DNA of 64,000 bases, from positions 62,001 through 126,000 of the forward strand of contig NZ_RBII01000001.1 in the NCBI RefSeq assembly GCF_003634015.1, read 5' to 3'. The translations under genes and the position numbers were made by a program. The stretch is from Litorimonas taeanensis (GTDB taxonomy: Bacteria; Pseudomonadota; Alphaproteobacteria; Caulobacterales; Maricaulaceae). The notes under the pieces are model-generated. The model searched no databases. It worked only from the letters and a program-made list of their open reading frames with translations, and was not told the DNA's origin. Below, in pieces: positions 26,693 through 35,805 of this stretch (within the stretch, counting starts at the first letter, position 1; each line of letters begins with the position of its first letter).

Positions 26693-28018
26693 TTACAAGA
26701 GCGTGGGGTCAACACTGCGTTGGACGACGTTTTTAACGGTGAGGCCCTGAACGATGATAGAGAATATTACCACGCCATAGGTCGCTGTGAGAATAAGCGG
26801 TTTATATTCATTATCTGGCAAGGCGAGGGCAAGGGCCACTGATATACCGCCGCGAACACCGCCCCATGTTAAAACAGGAACGGCGCCTTTGGTGAATTCT
26901 TTAAAGGCACCAATTACTTTCATGGGGACATAAACAGCGCAGAGCCGCGCAAGTAATACCAGCGGGATGGCAAGCAATGTGATGAAAGCAAAATCAGGTG
27001 CAAGCCCAAGAACCAGAATTTCGAGACCAATTAACAAGAATAAAACTGAATTCAATATTTCATCAACCATTTCCCAAAAGCCGAATAAAGCTGTGCGTGT
27101 ATGGTCGGACATAGCAAAAGCGGCGCCTTTATTTCCTATCATCAATCCCGCTACGACCACAGCGATGGGGCCAGACAAGTGATGACCTAGAATATTTATG
27201 CGTTGTGCAAGGGCGTATGTACCTGCCACAAGAGCCAGGCTGATAAGGACTTCGATGGCATGTTCGTCAATCCGCGCCATCATCTTATAGCCTATCCAGC
27301 CAGCTAAAAGACCCAAAAGCGCCCCGCCAATGGCATCAACAACGAAAAGCTCAATGATGCCAAAGACCGTTGTTCCGCCATGTCCAGAACCATGGGCTGC
27401 ATCAGCCACGGCATGGGCGGCGTCTGCGCTCCCTGTTGAACCCACGGCTATAGCTAATAATATTGTAAAAACGACAACCCCAACGCCGTCATTGAACAAG
27501 CTTTCACCTGCAATTTTTGTTTCCAAGCTTTTGGGCATTTTGACGGTTTTTAAAATGGAGAGCACAGCGACGGGATCAGTCGGGCTAATCAAGGAGCCAA
27601 AAACTAATGCCCACACATAGGGGAGCTGAACGCCAAAGGCTTGTGCAAGGGCGTAAAACCCGGTGCCGACGATAAATGTTGACAATATCACCCCGAATGT
27701 CGCCATGGAGCCAATGGCCCATTTAGCGCTACGCAATTTGGCAAAATCAACGTGCAAGGCGCCTGCAAAAAGCAAAAATCCCAACATACCTTTCATTAAG
27801 GTCTCATTGAAATCAATTTGCCCAAGCGCCGATTGTAACGTGTCTGTCATAGACAGGGCAGGGAACAGCGCTTCAGATGCTAAGAGTGCAAAAGAGGATA
27901 AGAGCGCCATGACCAAGAGGCCTATTGTATGCGGTAGCTTGATATAGGCCCGGTTCACCCATGATAATATGGCGGATAAAACCAATAATAGCGCCGCGAT
28001 TTCAAATAGACTGAGCAT
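26693..28018 (-). CDS. CPA1-family Na+/H+ antiporter
   Basis: A 441-residue antiporter with about 12-13 helices. The start at 28018 has AAGGA 7 bp upstream and the protein begins MLSLFEIAALLL. Family motifs are GSLISPTDPVAVL in helix 5 and GESLFNDGVGVV with the ND pair that binds the cation. The late helix motif TWGGVRGGISVALALALP is also conserved. It exchanges Na+ for protons in pH and salt control. A His/Gly-rich loop lies near residue 210-220. Confidence 0.92.
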   Translation of the reverse strand: MLSLFEIAALLLVLSAILSWVNRAYIKLPHTIGLLVMALLSSFALLASEALFPALSMTDTLQSALGQIDFNETLMKGMLGFLLFAGALHVDFAKLRSAKWAIGSMATFGVILSTFIVGTGFYALAQAFGVQLPYVWALVFGSLISPTDPVAVLSILKTVKMPKSLETKIAGESLFNDGVGVVVFTILLAIAVGSTGSADAAHAVADAAHGSGHGGTTVFGIIELFVVDAIGGALLGLLAGWIGYKMMARIDEHAIEVLISLALVAGTYALAQRINILGHHLSGPIAVVVAGLMIGNKGAAFAMSDHTRTALFGFWEMVDEILNSVLFLLIGLEILVLGLAPDFAFITLLAIPLVLLARLCAVYVPMKVIGAFKEFTKGAVPVLTWGGVRGGISVALALALPDNEYKPLILTATYGVVIFSIIVQGLTVKNVVQRSVDPTLL

Positions 28019-28194
28019 ATATAAAATTCCTTGAATTACGGGCAGGTTAACGCCTGTTGACCGCCAAGCAAGCGGTTTCAAATTTTAGGGTCGAATTCTG
28101 TCATTGGCTAGAGAGGGCTTTATTCTCGAAATCAGGCTTGACCTTCTCATAGGCTTTTCTAGGGTGCGGCATTAATTTTAAAAGCGGTAGTTTT

Positions 28195-29139
28195 ATGAGT
28201 TTTGCATTTATTTTTCCGGGGCAAGGCAGCCAGTCTGTCGGCATGGGTAAGGCATTGGCGGAAGCGTTTCCTGTCGCGCGGCAAGTTTTCGAAGAAGTTG
28301 ATGATGCGCTCGATCAAAAGCTTTCACAGATTATGTTCGAAGGGCCAATCGAAGACTTAACCCTGACAACTAATACTCAGCCCGCCCTTATGGCTTGTTC
28401 TATGGCGGCCATGGCTGTTTTAGCGCAAGAATTTGGGTTTCAACCCAAAGACCAAGCTTTCCTTGCAGGCCATTCTCTTGGTGAATACTCAGCGCTTTGT
28501 GCGGCTGGTTCATTGACTTTAGCGGATACAGCGCGGCTGCTGCGAATTCGCGGTGATGCTATGCAAGCCGCAGTTCCTGTTGGGGCTGGCGCTATGGCTG
28601 CTCTTTTAGGCGCGAGCGTAGAACAGGCCGAAGCCGCAGCAGAAGCAGGCTCCAAACATGGTATTTGCCAAATCGCCAATGATAATGCGACAGGCCAAAT
28701 TGTGCTGTCTGGCGAAAAAGACGCGGTAGAAGCCGCCGTTGAGGCATGTGCTGATTTAAGCATTAAAAAAGCGATGATGCTAAATGTCTCTGCCCCCTTT
28801 CATTGTGATATGATGATGCCAGCCGCTGCGGCAATGCGCGAAGCGTTAGCGCACCAGACAATATTGCCGCCATCTGTGCCGATTGTGAATAATGTTACGG
28901 CGCGCCCAGTGACAGACCCTGATCAACTCCGCGAAGATTTAGTCGCGCAGGTTACAGGCCGTGTCCGCTGGAGAGAATCAATCGAGTGGATGGCCGCCAA
29001 TGGCGTCGAAACCTTTGCTGAACCGGGATGCGGAAAAGTTTTAACGGTCATGTTGCGCCGTATCGTAAAAGGCGTAGAAGGTGCGGCATTAAATACGCCA
29101 GAGGCATTGGAAACCTTCGCGAAATCTATCAAAGGATAA
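28195..29139 (+). CDS. fabD: malonyl-CoA:ACP transacylase
   Basis: A 314-residue enzyme that loads malonate onto acyl carrier protein. FPGQGSQSVGMGK at the N-terminus, the active serine in GHSLGEYSAL and the histidine region near VSAPFHCDMM are present. It heads fabD-fabG-acpP-fabF in standard order. Confidence 0.97.
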   Translation: MSFAFIFPGQGSQSVGMGKALAEAFPVARQVFEEVDDALDQKLSQIMFEGPIEDLTLTTNTQPALMACSMAAMAVLAQEFGFQPKDQAFLAGHSLGEYSALCAAGSLTLADTARLLRIRGDAMQAAVPVGAGAMAALLGASVEQAEAAAEAGSKHGICQIANDNATGQIVLSGEKDAVEAAVEACADLSIKKAMMLNVSAPFHCDMMMPAAAAMREALAHQTILPPSVPIVNNVTARPVTDPDQLREDLVAQVTGRVRWRESIEWMAANGVETFAEPGCGKVLTVMLRRIVKGVEGAALNTPEALETFAKSIKG

Positions 29140-29142
29140 ATC

Positions 29143-29883
29143 ATGTTTGATCTTAGCGGAAAGCGCGCTCTTGTTACGGGCGCAACGGGCGGTCTTGGCG
29201 GGGCGATTGCAAAAATGCTTCATGCGCAGGGCGCGCATGTGGCCCTATCTGGGACACGGGCTGAAAAGCTTGAGGGTTTAGCGGCAGAGCTAGGTGAACG
29301 CGCCTATGTTACGCCATGTAACCTCTCTGATGGAGAGGCTGTAGATAATTTGCCCTCTCAAGCCGCTGAGGCTTTGGGCGGGTCTGTTGAAATTCTCGTC
29401 GCCAATGCGGGGATTACGCGCGATGGATTATTGATACGAATGAAGCAAGATGATTGGGATTTGGTGCAAAAAGTCAATCTTGAGGCCTATTTTCGTCTAT
29501 CAAAGGCCTGTTTACGCCCGATGATGAAGGCACGTTGGGGGCGTATTATTGGTATAACATCAGTGGTTGGCGTGACGGGAAATCCGGGACAGACGAATTA
29601 TGCGGCCTCGAAAGCTGGCATGATTGGGTTTTCAAAATCATTGGCACAAGAAGTGGCGAGCCGTGGAATTACGGTCAACACTATCGCACCAGGTTTCATT
29701 CGTTCACCTATGACAGACGAGCTTAATGAAGAGCAACGCAGCGCGACTTTGGCACGAATTCCGGCTGGAGAGCTTGGGGCAGGTGATGATATTGCGGCTG
29801 CCGCTGTGTATTTAGCATCCCAAGAAGCGAATTACGTAACAGGGCAAACCTTACACGTTAATGGCGGAATGGCGATGATATAG
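29143..29883 (+). CDS. fabG: 3-oxoacyl-ACP reductase
   Basis: A 246-residue NADPH-dependent SDR enzyme for the first reduction in fatty-acid elongation. It has the GATGGLGGAIA cofactor loop, NAGITRDGLLIRM, the catalytic serine in ITSVVG and YAASKAG (Tyr, Lys). The ATG is 3 bp after fabD with AAAGGA 7 bp upstream. Confidence 0.97.
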   Translation: MFDLSGKRALVTGATGGLGGAIAKMLHAQGAHVALSGTRAEKLEGLAAELGERAYVTPCNLSDGEAVDNLPSQAAEALGGSVEILVANAGITRDGLLIRMKQDDWDLVQKVNLEAYFRLSKACLRPMMKARWGRIIGITSVVGVTGNPGQTNYAASKAGMIGFSKSLAQEVASRGITVNTIAPGFIRSPMTDELNEEQRSATLARIPAGELGAGDDIAAAAVYLASQEANYVTGQTLHVNGGMAMI

Positions 29884-29960
29884 AGGTATTTTTACCCAAA
29901 TATTCACGGTAATAAGCCTCTAGTCACACGATTTGGGGTGTGCTAACCCCCCGCAGCACT

Positions 29961-29966
29961 TATAAT
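29961..29966 (+). promoter_or_regulatory. possible -10 element for acpP
   Basis: A consensus TATAAT lies in the 188-bp gap between fabG and acpP, 105 bp before the acpP ATG. No good -35 is seen at the right distance. A separate acpP promoter is common because the carrier protein is needed in large amounts. Confidence 0.3.
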
Positions 29967-30071
29967 GGGGCTGACCCAATTATTTTAACGCTGCTTGTAA
30001 TTTAAGGATTGCCTCTTATTTGCAGGCCATAACCGCCGAGCGAAAGCTGGGCTATACTAAAAGGAAAGTCT

Positions 30072-30308
30072 ATGTCAGACGTATTAGCCCGTGTAACAAA
30101 GATGGTTGTTGAGCATCTTGATGTTGAAGAATCAAAAGTCACGGATAACGCACACTTTATTGATGATCTCGGTGCAGACAGCCTCGACAATGTTGAGCTT
30201 GTTATGGCCTTTGAAGAAGAATTCGATATTGAAATCCCTGATGATGCAGCCGAACATATCCAAACTGTTGGTGACGCGGTTAAATTCATCTCTGAGAAAG
30301 TCGGCTAA
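30072..30308 (+). CDS. acpP: acyl carrier protein
   Basis: A 78-residue acidic helical protein that carries growing acyl chains on 4'-phosphopantetheine. The attachment serine is in [20 protein letters not shown]. Ribosome binding site AGGA lies 7 bp upstream. It is followed by fabF after 12 bp. Confidence 0.98.
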   Translation: MSDVLARVTKMVVEHLDVEESKVTDNAHFIDDLGADSLDNVELVMAFEEEFDIEIPDDAAEHIQTVGDAVKFISEKVG

Positions 30309-30320
30309 GGACCTTTCTTA

Positions 30321-31631
30321 ATGCTCCAGAAACCCCGACGCGTTGTTGTTACAGGCTTAGGTCTCGTTACCCCCGTCGGTTGCGGTGTTGAAACTGCATG
30401 GAAAGCCATTTTGAATGGCAAATCTGGAGCCTCTAAAATTGAACATTTTGACGTCAGCGATATTGCCTGCAAAATCGCTGCCGTTATTCCCCGCGCCGAT
30501 GGGCGTGCTGGTGGGGCCCCTGACCAAGAAGGGGTTTTCAACCCAGATGATGTGATGAGTGCGCGAGACGCCAAACGCATCGATGATTTTATTCTATATT
30601 CAATTGCTGCCTCAGATGAAGCCCTAAAGGATTCGGGCTGGAATCCGCTCGAAGAGGGCGTTGATGCACAGGACCGCACAGGCGTGATGTTTGGTTCAGG
30701 CATTGGTGGATTGCAAACCACTTATGATGCCTCGATTACCCTTTATGAAAAGGGACCTCGGCGTTTATCCCCATTTGTTATCCCTGCCATGCTTATCAAT
30801 CTGGCATCAGGGCAAATCTCAATCAGACATGGCCTAAAAGGCCCCAATCACTCAATTGTAACGGCTTGCGCGACAGGCGCGCATGCTATTGGTGATGCGG
30901 GTCGCCTCATTGCCTTTGGTGATGCCGATGTGATGGTGGCAGGGGGCGGGGAAAGCTCTATTAACCGTTTGGGTATTGCCTCATTTGTTGCGTGCCGCGC
31001 CATGACAACAGGCTTTAATGAGACACCTGAAAAAGCGTCTCGCCCTTATGATAAAGATCGCGACGGGTTTTTAATGGGAGAAGGGGCTGGCGCTGTTGTT
31101 CTTGAAGAATATGAGCACGCAAAAGCGCGCGGCGCAAAAATTTATGCTGAATTAGTCGGCTATGGCCTGTCGGGTGATGCGTATCACATTACAAGCCCCG
31201 CCCCTGAAGGTGAAGGTGGTCATCGGGCAATGAAGGCGGCTTTGGCCAATTCTGGCCTAAGCGTCGAAGATATCGGCTATGTTAATGCGCATGGTACATC
31301 TACGCCAATGGGGGATGAACTCGAAGTTAAAGCGGTTGAGAAACTCCTTGGCGAGCATGCTAAAAATGTCTGTATGTCGTCTACTAAATCGGCGACGGGA
31401 CATTTGTTAGGGGCCGCGGGAGCGATAGAAGCTATTTTCTCTATTTTGGCTCTTCGCGATCAAATGGCCCCGCCAACTTTGAACTTGGATAATCAATCCG
31501 TCGAAACAGCGCTTGATCTGGTGCCGCACAAAGCCAAGCCGATCAAAACAAGGGCTGTGATGTCAAATTCATTTGGATTTGGTGGTACAAATGCCGCCAT
31601 AATATTCGCGCAAGCGCCAGAATCTGATTAG
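30321..31631 (+). CDS. fabF: 3-oxoacyl-ACP synthase II
   Basis: A condensing enzyme of 436 residues with the catalytic triad visible: Cys in TACATGAHAIG, His in NAHGTSTPMGD and His in KSATGHLLGAAG. About 20 residues near 55-80 (a Gly/Ala-rich loop around RADGRAGGAPDQ) are extra compared with the roughly 413-residue E. coli enzyme. AAGGA lies 9 bp upstream. Confidence 0.96.
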   Translation: MLQKPRRVVVTGLGLVTPVGCGVETAWKAILNGKSGASKIEHFDVSDIACKIAAVIPRADGRAGGAPDQEGVFNPDDVMSARDAKRIDDFILYSIAASDEALKDSGWNPLEEGVDAQDRTGVMFGSGIGGLQTTYDASITLYEKGPRRLSPFVIPAMLINLASGQISIRHGLKGPNHSIVTACATGAHAIGDAGRLIAFGDADVMVAGGGESSINRLGIASFVACRAMTTGFNETPEKASRPYDKDRDGFLMGEGAGAVVLEEYEHAKARGAKIYAELVGYGLSGDAYHITSPAPEGEGGHRAMKAALANSGLSVEDIGYVNAHGTSTPMGDELEVKAVEKLLGEHAKNVCMSSTKSATGHLLGAAGAIEAIFSILALRDQMAPPTLNLDNQSVETALDLVPHKAKPIKTRAVMSNSFGFGGTNAAIIFAQAPESD

Positions 31632-31640
31632 GCTGGGCAA

Positions 31641-32681
31641 ATGGCCCGCGATTCTAAACCTAAGAAAAAACTCGCTAAGCGTGACAAGCGTCTCCTCTGG
31701 TTCATTGGACTTATGGGCACTCTTACGGTTTTCATCGGCTGCGCAATCGCTGCTTATGCTTTCATCAATTATAAATATGAAGCGAAATTAAAACTAGAAT
31801 CTCCGCGTGAAGCTGTTGTCTTTGAAGTACCAAAGGGGAGTGGCTTATCCTTAATTGCGTCGCGATTGGAAAAACAAGAACTGATTTCGAACGCCTTTCT
31901 ATTTAAATTAGTCACGAAAATGCGGGGCAATGAAGCGAAGTTTAAAGCAGGTGAGTTCTTGCTTACCCCTGGGGCGTCTATGGCTGAAGTCTACACAGAC
32001 CTCGCTGAGGGGCAGGCGATATTATATCCCGTCACCATTGCCGAAGGTTTGGCCAGTTTGCAGGTCATGGCTATATTGGACGATCTTCCAGAATTGATTG
32101 ATGACAATCCCCCCGTGCCTGTTGAAGGCTCTCTGCTACCAGAGACTTATCTTTTCCCACGGGGCATGAAACAGTCCGAATTAATCGCGAAAATGAAACG
32201 AGCACAGCGGGTAGAGATTGACCGTTTATGGAAAAATCGGGCTGAAGGCCTCCCGATTACGACTAAAGAGCAAGCCATTATTTTGGCATCTGTTGTAGAG
32301 AAGGAAACCGGCGTTGGCAGTGAACGTGATGAGGTCGCGGGCGTTTTTGTTAACCGCCTTCATCGCGGTATGCGGTTACAATCTGACCCGACAATAATTT
32401 ATGGTATTACGAAAGGCCTGCCATTGGGACGCCGAATTTATCGAAGCGAAATAAACCGCGCGACGGATTGGAATACTTATCAAATTCCGGGCCTTCCCAA
32501 AACACCTATTTGCAACCCTGGCAAAGAGGCTCTAGCAGCCGTTCTAAACCCAGCCCAAACAAAGAATTTGTATTTTGTTGCGGATGGCACAGGGGGGCAT
32601 GCCTTTGCGCAGACATTGGCGGGTCATGAACGAAATGTCGCTAAATGGCGTCGTGTCCAACGGGCACGAGGTGAAAGATAA
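31641..32681 (+). CDS. mltG: endolytic transglycosylase MltG
   Basis: A 346-residue inner-membrane protein with a cytoplasmic Lys/Arg-rich start, one helix at about 22-47, a LysM-like region, then the YceG domain. The catalytic glutamate is in SVVEKETGVGSE, followed by VFVNRLHRGMRLQSDPT. It cuts new glycan strands to set their length. Its place after fabF and before gmk is common in alphaproteobacteria; the yicC gene often found between mltG and gmk is missing here. Confidence 0.94.
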   Translation: MARDSKPKKKLAKRDKRLLWFIGLMGTLTVFIGCAIAAYAFINYKYEAKLKLESPREAVVFEVPKGSGLSLIASRLEKQELISNAFLFKLVTKMRGNEAKFKAGEFLLTPGASMAEVYTDLAEGQAILYPVTIAEGLASLQVMAILDDLPELIDDNPPVPVEGSLLPETYLFPRGMKQSELIAKMKRAQRVEIDRLWKNRAEGLPITTKEQAIILASVVEKETGVGSERDEVAGVFVNRLHRGMRLQSDPTIIYGITKGLPLGRRIYRSEINRATDWNTYQIPGLPKTPICNPGKEALAAVLNPAQTKNLYFVADGTGGHAFAQTLAGHERNVAKWRRVQRARGER

Positions 32682-32695
32682 ATCGGGGTATAACC

Positions 32696-33346
32696 ATGTC
32701 AGAGACACTTAGAACGATTAAACAGAGCCGTAGAGGGCTTATGATTGTTCTTTCTTCCCCTTCTGGTGCCGGAAAAACGACCCTAACGCGCAAATTATTG
32801 GCAGAACATCCAGATATGACCATGTCTGTATCAGGGACAACTCGTGCCCCTCGTCCGGGTGAGCGCGATGGCGTGGACTATTATTTTCTTACCAAAAACC
32901 AGTTTTCAGACATGATTAATGAAGACGAATTTTTAGAACATGCCAAAGTGTTTGATAATTTTTATGGGACGCCGCGCGGCCCAGTAGAGACGGCCTTGGG
33001 CGAGGGGAAAGACGTCGTATTTGATATTGATTGGCAAGGCGCGCAACAACTCGCCGAAGCTGCGGCTGATGACCTTGTGAAAATATTTATCTTACCGCCT
33101 AATATGCGGGAATTAGAAAGTCGTCTTAAAACGCGTGCCCAAGATTCGGATAGCGTAATCGCCAAACGTATGAGTAAATCCGAAGCAGAAATCAGCCACT
33201 GGGCGGAATATGATTATGTCATCGTGAACGAAGATGTAGAGACCGCCCTAGCAGAACTGCGCATGATTGTCGCCGCTGAACGTATGCGCCGCCGTCGTCA
33301 ATTATGGTTGTCTGGATTTGTGAAATCTCTTATCAGTGGAGCGTAG
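32696..33346 (+). CDS. gmk: guanylate kinase
   Basis: A 216-residue kinase converting GMP to GDP. P-loop SSPSGAGKTTL near residue 20, then SGTTRAPRPGERDGVDYYF for GMP binding and DIDWQGAQQL. The gene converges with the hybrid sensor gene 26 bp downstream. Confidence 0.96.
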   Translation: MSETLRTIKQSRRGLMIVLSSPSGAGKTTLTRKLLAEHPDMTMSVSGTTRAPRPGERDGVDYYFLTKNQFSDMINEDEFLEHAKVFDNFYGTPRGPVETALGEGKDVVFDIDWQGAQQLAEAAADDLVKIFILPPNMRELESRLKTRAQDSDSVIAKRMSKSEAEISHWAEYDYVIVNEDVETALAELRMIVAAERMRRRRQLWLSGFVKSLISGA

Positions 33347-33372
33347 TCGCTTACTGTATCAGACCCCCATAT

Positions 33373-34866
33373 TTAAACGACGAAATGCGTTTGAAGGGTT
33401 GTTTTTAATTCATCAATATTGACGGGTTTAGGAAGGAAATTATCCATCCCGCTTTCCCGGCAATCACGGCGCGTGGCGCTGTCTGCTGCTGCTGTACAGG
33501 CAATAATAGGTACAGATTTATAGTTAGGATGAAGCTGGCGAATTTTCTTTGTGGCTTCAGCGCCAGACATGGCGGGCATGTGAACATCCATAAAAATGAC
33601 ATCAAAGCTCTTATTTGAAATAATATCCAAGGCATCAGGCCCGCTCTCAGCTTCTGTAATCTTAGTGGCGCCTAAATGCTGGAGATAGACTCGGAGAACC
33701 TCAAGGTTGATATGATTGTCGTCAATGGCGAGGATTTCTGCTCGTGCGAGATCGATTTTCTCAGGCATAGAGGGGACATTTGAATTGATGTCGACATCGC
33801 GCGTAATACCTCGTTCAGCAACGGATAAGTCAAGCATATCGAGACGCAAGGCTTCATCCAAAAGGCTCCGTCCGGTTCTTGGTTTAGAAGCCACAGGAGT
33901 TGCCTTATTTTGTGCGTCTGTCTGTTTATATGCAGAAGATTGACCACCGATAACTTCCGCGACTTTTTTCTCGACAAGGGCTTTCGTGTCATTGGGAAGT
34001 GTGTCTTCTTTCACGGGGTGGATTTCATCTATTTCCAAATCTCTTACCCATTCAATGGGGCTGGTGAGGGTGAAAGTTACGCCGCTTCCAATCGCGCTTT
34101 TTACGACAACATCGCCCCCCATGAGTCTCGCTAACCCACGCGTTAGAGCGAGGTTGACCCGCGCTGCATTATCTTTTGCAAGATATTTAGGGCTGGCCTC
34201 ATAACCGGGGTTGAAATAATATTCTGTCAAATACTGGTCCATACCTGGACTTGTATCTTTGATAGCAAGGTTCAGAAGGGTCTGGTTCCCTGTCTTTTTC
34301 GAAGGCTCAAGAATAGTCGCCGTAACCGTTACGCCGCCTCGCACAGTTTGATCTAAAGCCTGTGCAATCAGATTGTCTATACATTGCCGAAGACGCGTAT
34401 CGTCGAATTTGAAAATCGCTTGTGCTTGGGGATCCATCTGTAATTTAAGAGCTAGCCGTTTTCTCTCAGCTGTTTTTTGTCCTAATTTTATCGCGGTGTT
34501 TAAAGTTTGATATAATGGCGTCTCTCTGCGGACGAGCTCTAGTTTTTTCGTTTCAAGTTCAAAGACATCTAATACATCAATGAGCGCTTTTTTAAGCTCA
34601 CCACCAGCGCCTAGTAATTTACCAATCAGGGCTTTGTCATCATCAGAATAGTTGTGACTACGCGCCGTTAATGAGGATACAAACCCCAAGAGATGATTGA
34701 GCGGAGTGCGAAGTATGAAGCCTGCCGTAGCCACAAGTTTTGCTTGTTCTTGTAAGGCTTCAGAGATACGTTGTTTTGATTGGCTATGTTGCCAATATCC
34801 CACCACAGCACCACCGATTGCGAAACCGACAAGGGCTGCTAATAGGGGGATAAGCAGGTTTAACAT
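33373..34866 (-). CDS. hybrid sensor protein: degenerate histidine kinase core plus intact receiver domain
   Basis: A 497-residue membrane-anchored protein (ATG at 34866 with GGAAG 8 bp upstream; an upstream TTG at 34881 is possible). One helix at 3-25 is followed by a DHp-like helix pair with FILRTPLNHLLG. Aligned to the usual SHELRTPLN, the phospho-accepting His is Phe. The ATPase-like part has DNLIAQALDQT in place of the N box (Asn to Gln), DTSPGM in place of G1, and no G2 glycines, although GSGVTFT remains. The C-terminal receiver, about 375-495, keeps the acidic pair in AIDDN, the phosphorylation Asp in FMDVHMP, CTA and the lysine in LPKP. It probably cannot autophosphorylate but could be phosphorylated on the receiver. 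Confidence 0.85.
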   Translation of the reverse strand: MLNLLIPLLAALVGFAIGGAVVGYWQHSQSKQRISEALQEQAKLVATAGFILRTPLNHLLGFVSSLTARSHNYSDDDKALIGKLLGAGGELKKALIDVLDVFELETKKLELVRRETPLYQTLNTAIKLGQKTAERKRLALKLQMDPQAQAIFKFDDTRLRQCIDNLIAQALDQTVRGGVTVTATILEPSKKTGNQTLLNLAIKDTSPGMDQYLTEYYFNPGYEASPKYLAKDNAARVNLALTRGLARLMGGDVVVKSAIGSGVTFTLTSPIEWVRDLEIDEIHPVKEDTLPNDTKALVEKKVAEVIGGQSSAYKQTDAQNKATPVASKPRTGRSLLDEALRLDMLDLSVAERGITRDVDINSNVPSMPEKIDLARAEILAIDDNHINLEVLRVYLQHLGATKITEAESGPDALDIISNKSFDVIFMDVHMPAMSGAEATKKIRQLHPNYKSVPIIACTAAADSATRRDCRESGMDNFLPKPVNIDELKTTLQTHFVV

Positions 34867-34956
34867 ATTCCAATCTTCCAAATTCGAAAGATTTTGTAAC
34901 AGTATTAAGATAATAAAGATTAAATGAACATACGTTCAAAGTCGTGAAATTTAAGT

Positions 34957-35805
34957 TCACTTCAAGGTAGAGGCGAGGCTTTGAAAGGCTGAAACGGGCA
35001 GGGTTTCTGGTCTTGCTCGGGGGTCGATATTGGAGGCCTCAATCCAATCAAGGACATCAATGTTATGTTGCTTTGCAAACCCTTTTAGCGAAGCCCGAAG
35101 CATCTTTCGTCTCTGCCCGAAAGCGGCTTGCGTTACCTGACCCAAAAGCTTTAGGTCTGGATATTGTTGTTCCTTGGCAAGTGGGCGCATGACGATGACC
35201 GCACTATCCACTTTGGGCGGCGGCGTGAAAGCCCGCGCCGGAATATCAAAAGCAATATGGCAGGCGGCTACGCTTTGGCATAAAACGGCTAGGCGGCCAT
35301 AGGCGCTTTCGCCCGGAGCGGCACACACCCGTTCAGCCACTTCTTTTTGAAACATCAATACCATTTGATCCCAAAACAAAGGGGTTGCTGTCACCCAATT
35401 TAAGAGCATTCTTGTGCCGACATTATAGGGAAGATTGGCAATTATTTTACGTGGAGCAGGCAGGTTTTCTGCAATATTAAATCTTAGCGCATCTCCTTTT
35501 ACAATAGAGAGCCTATCATTGCTGACACGGCCAATATCAGCCAGTGCAGGTAAGAAACGTTCATCCATTTCAATGACTGTGACGCTCTCAGCTAAGTTGC
35601 TCAGGAGAGCCCGTGTCAAACCGCCAGGGCCTGGACCAACTTCTGCAATATGCGCACCCTCTAGAGGCGTTGCGAGGCGCGCAATTTTATCCGTTAAATT
35701 CATATCCAATAAAAAATGCTGGCCTAATTTTTTATTGGCACCAAGGTTATACTCTCGGACGACTTCGGTAAGTGAGGGCAGGGAATGGATGGCGTTGTTT
35801 TCCAT
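34957..35805 (-). CDS. rsmA: 16S rRNA dimethyladenosine transferase
   Basis: A 282-residue SAM-dependent methyltransferase (KsgA) that dimethylates two adenines at the 3' end of 16S rRNA. GQHFLLD, the SAM motif EVGPGPGGLTRALL and the catalytic NLPYNVGT are clear. The gene follows pdxA without a gap. Confidence 0.97.
   Translation of the reverse strand: MENNAIHSLPSLTEVVREYNLGANKKLGQHFLLDMNLTDKIARLATPLEGAHIAEVGPGPGGLTRALLSNLAESVTVIEMDERFLPALADIGRVSNDRLSIVKGDALRFNIAENLPAPRKIIANLPYNVGTRMLLNWVTATPLFWDQMVLMFQKEVAERVCAAPGESAYGRLAVLCQSVAACHIAFDIPARAFTPPPKVDSAVIVMRPLAKEQQYPDLKLLGQVTQAAFGQRRKMLRASLKGFAKQHNIDVLDWIEASNIDPRARPETLPVSAFQSLASTLK

Noticed and set aside
30053-30058. TATACT as the acpP -10 element
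   Set aside because: It would place the transcript start within the ribosome binding site only a few bases before the ATG.
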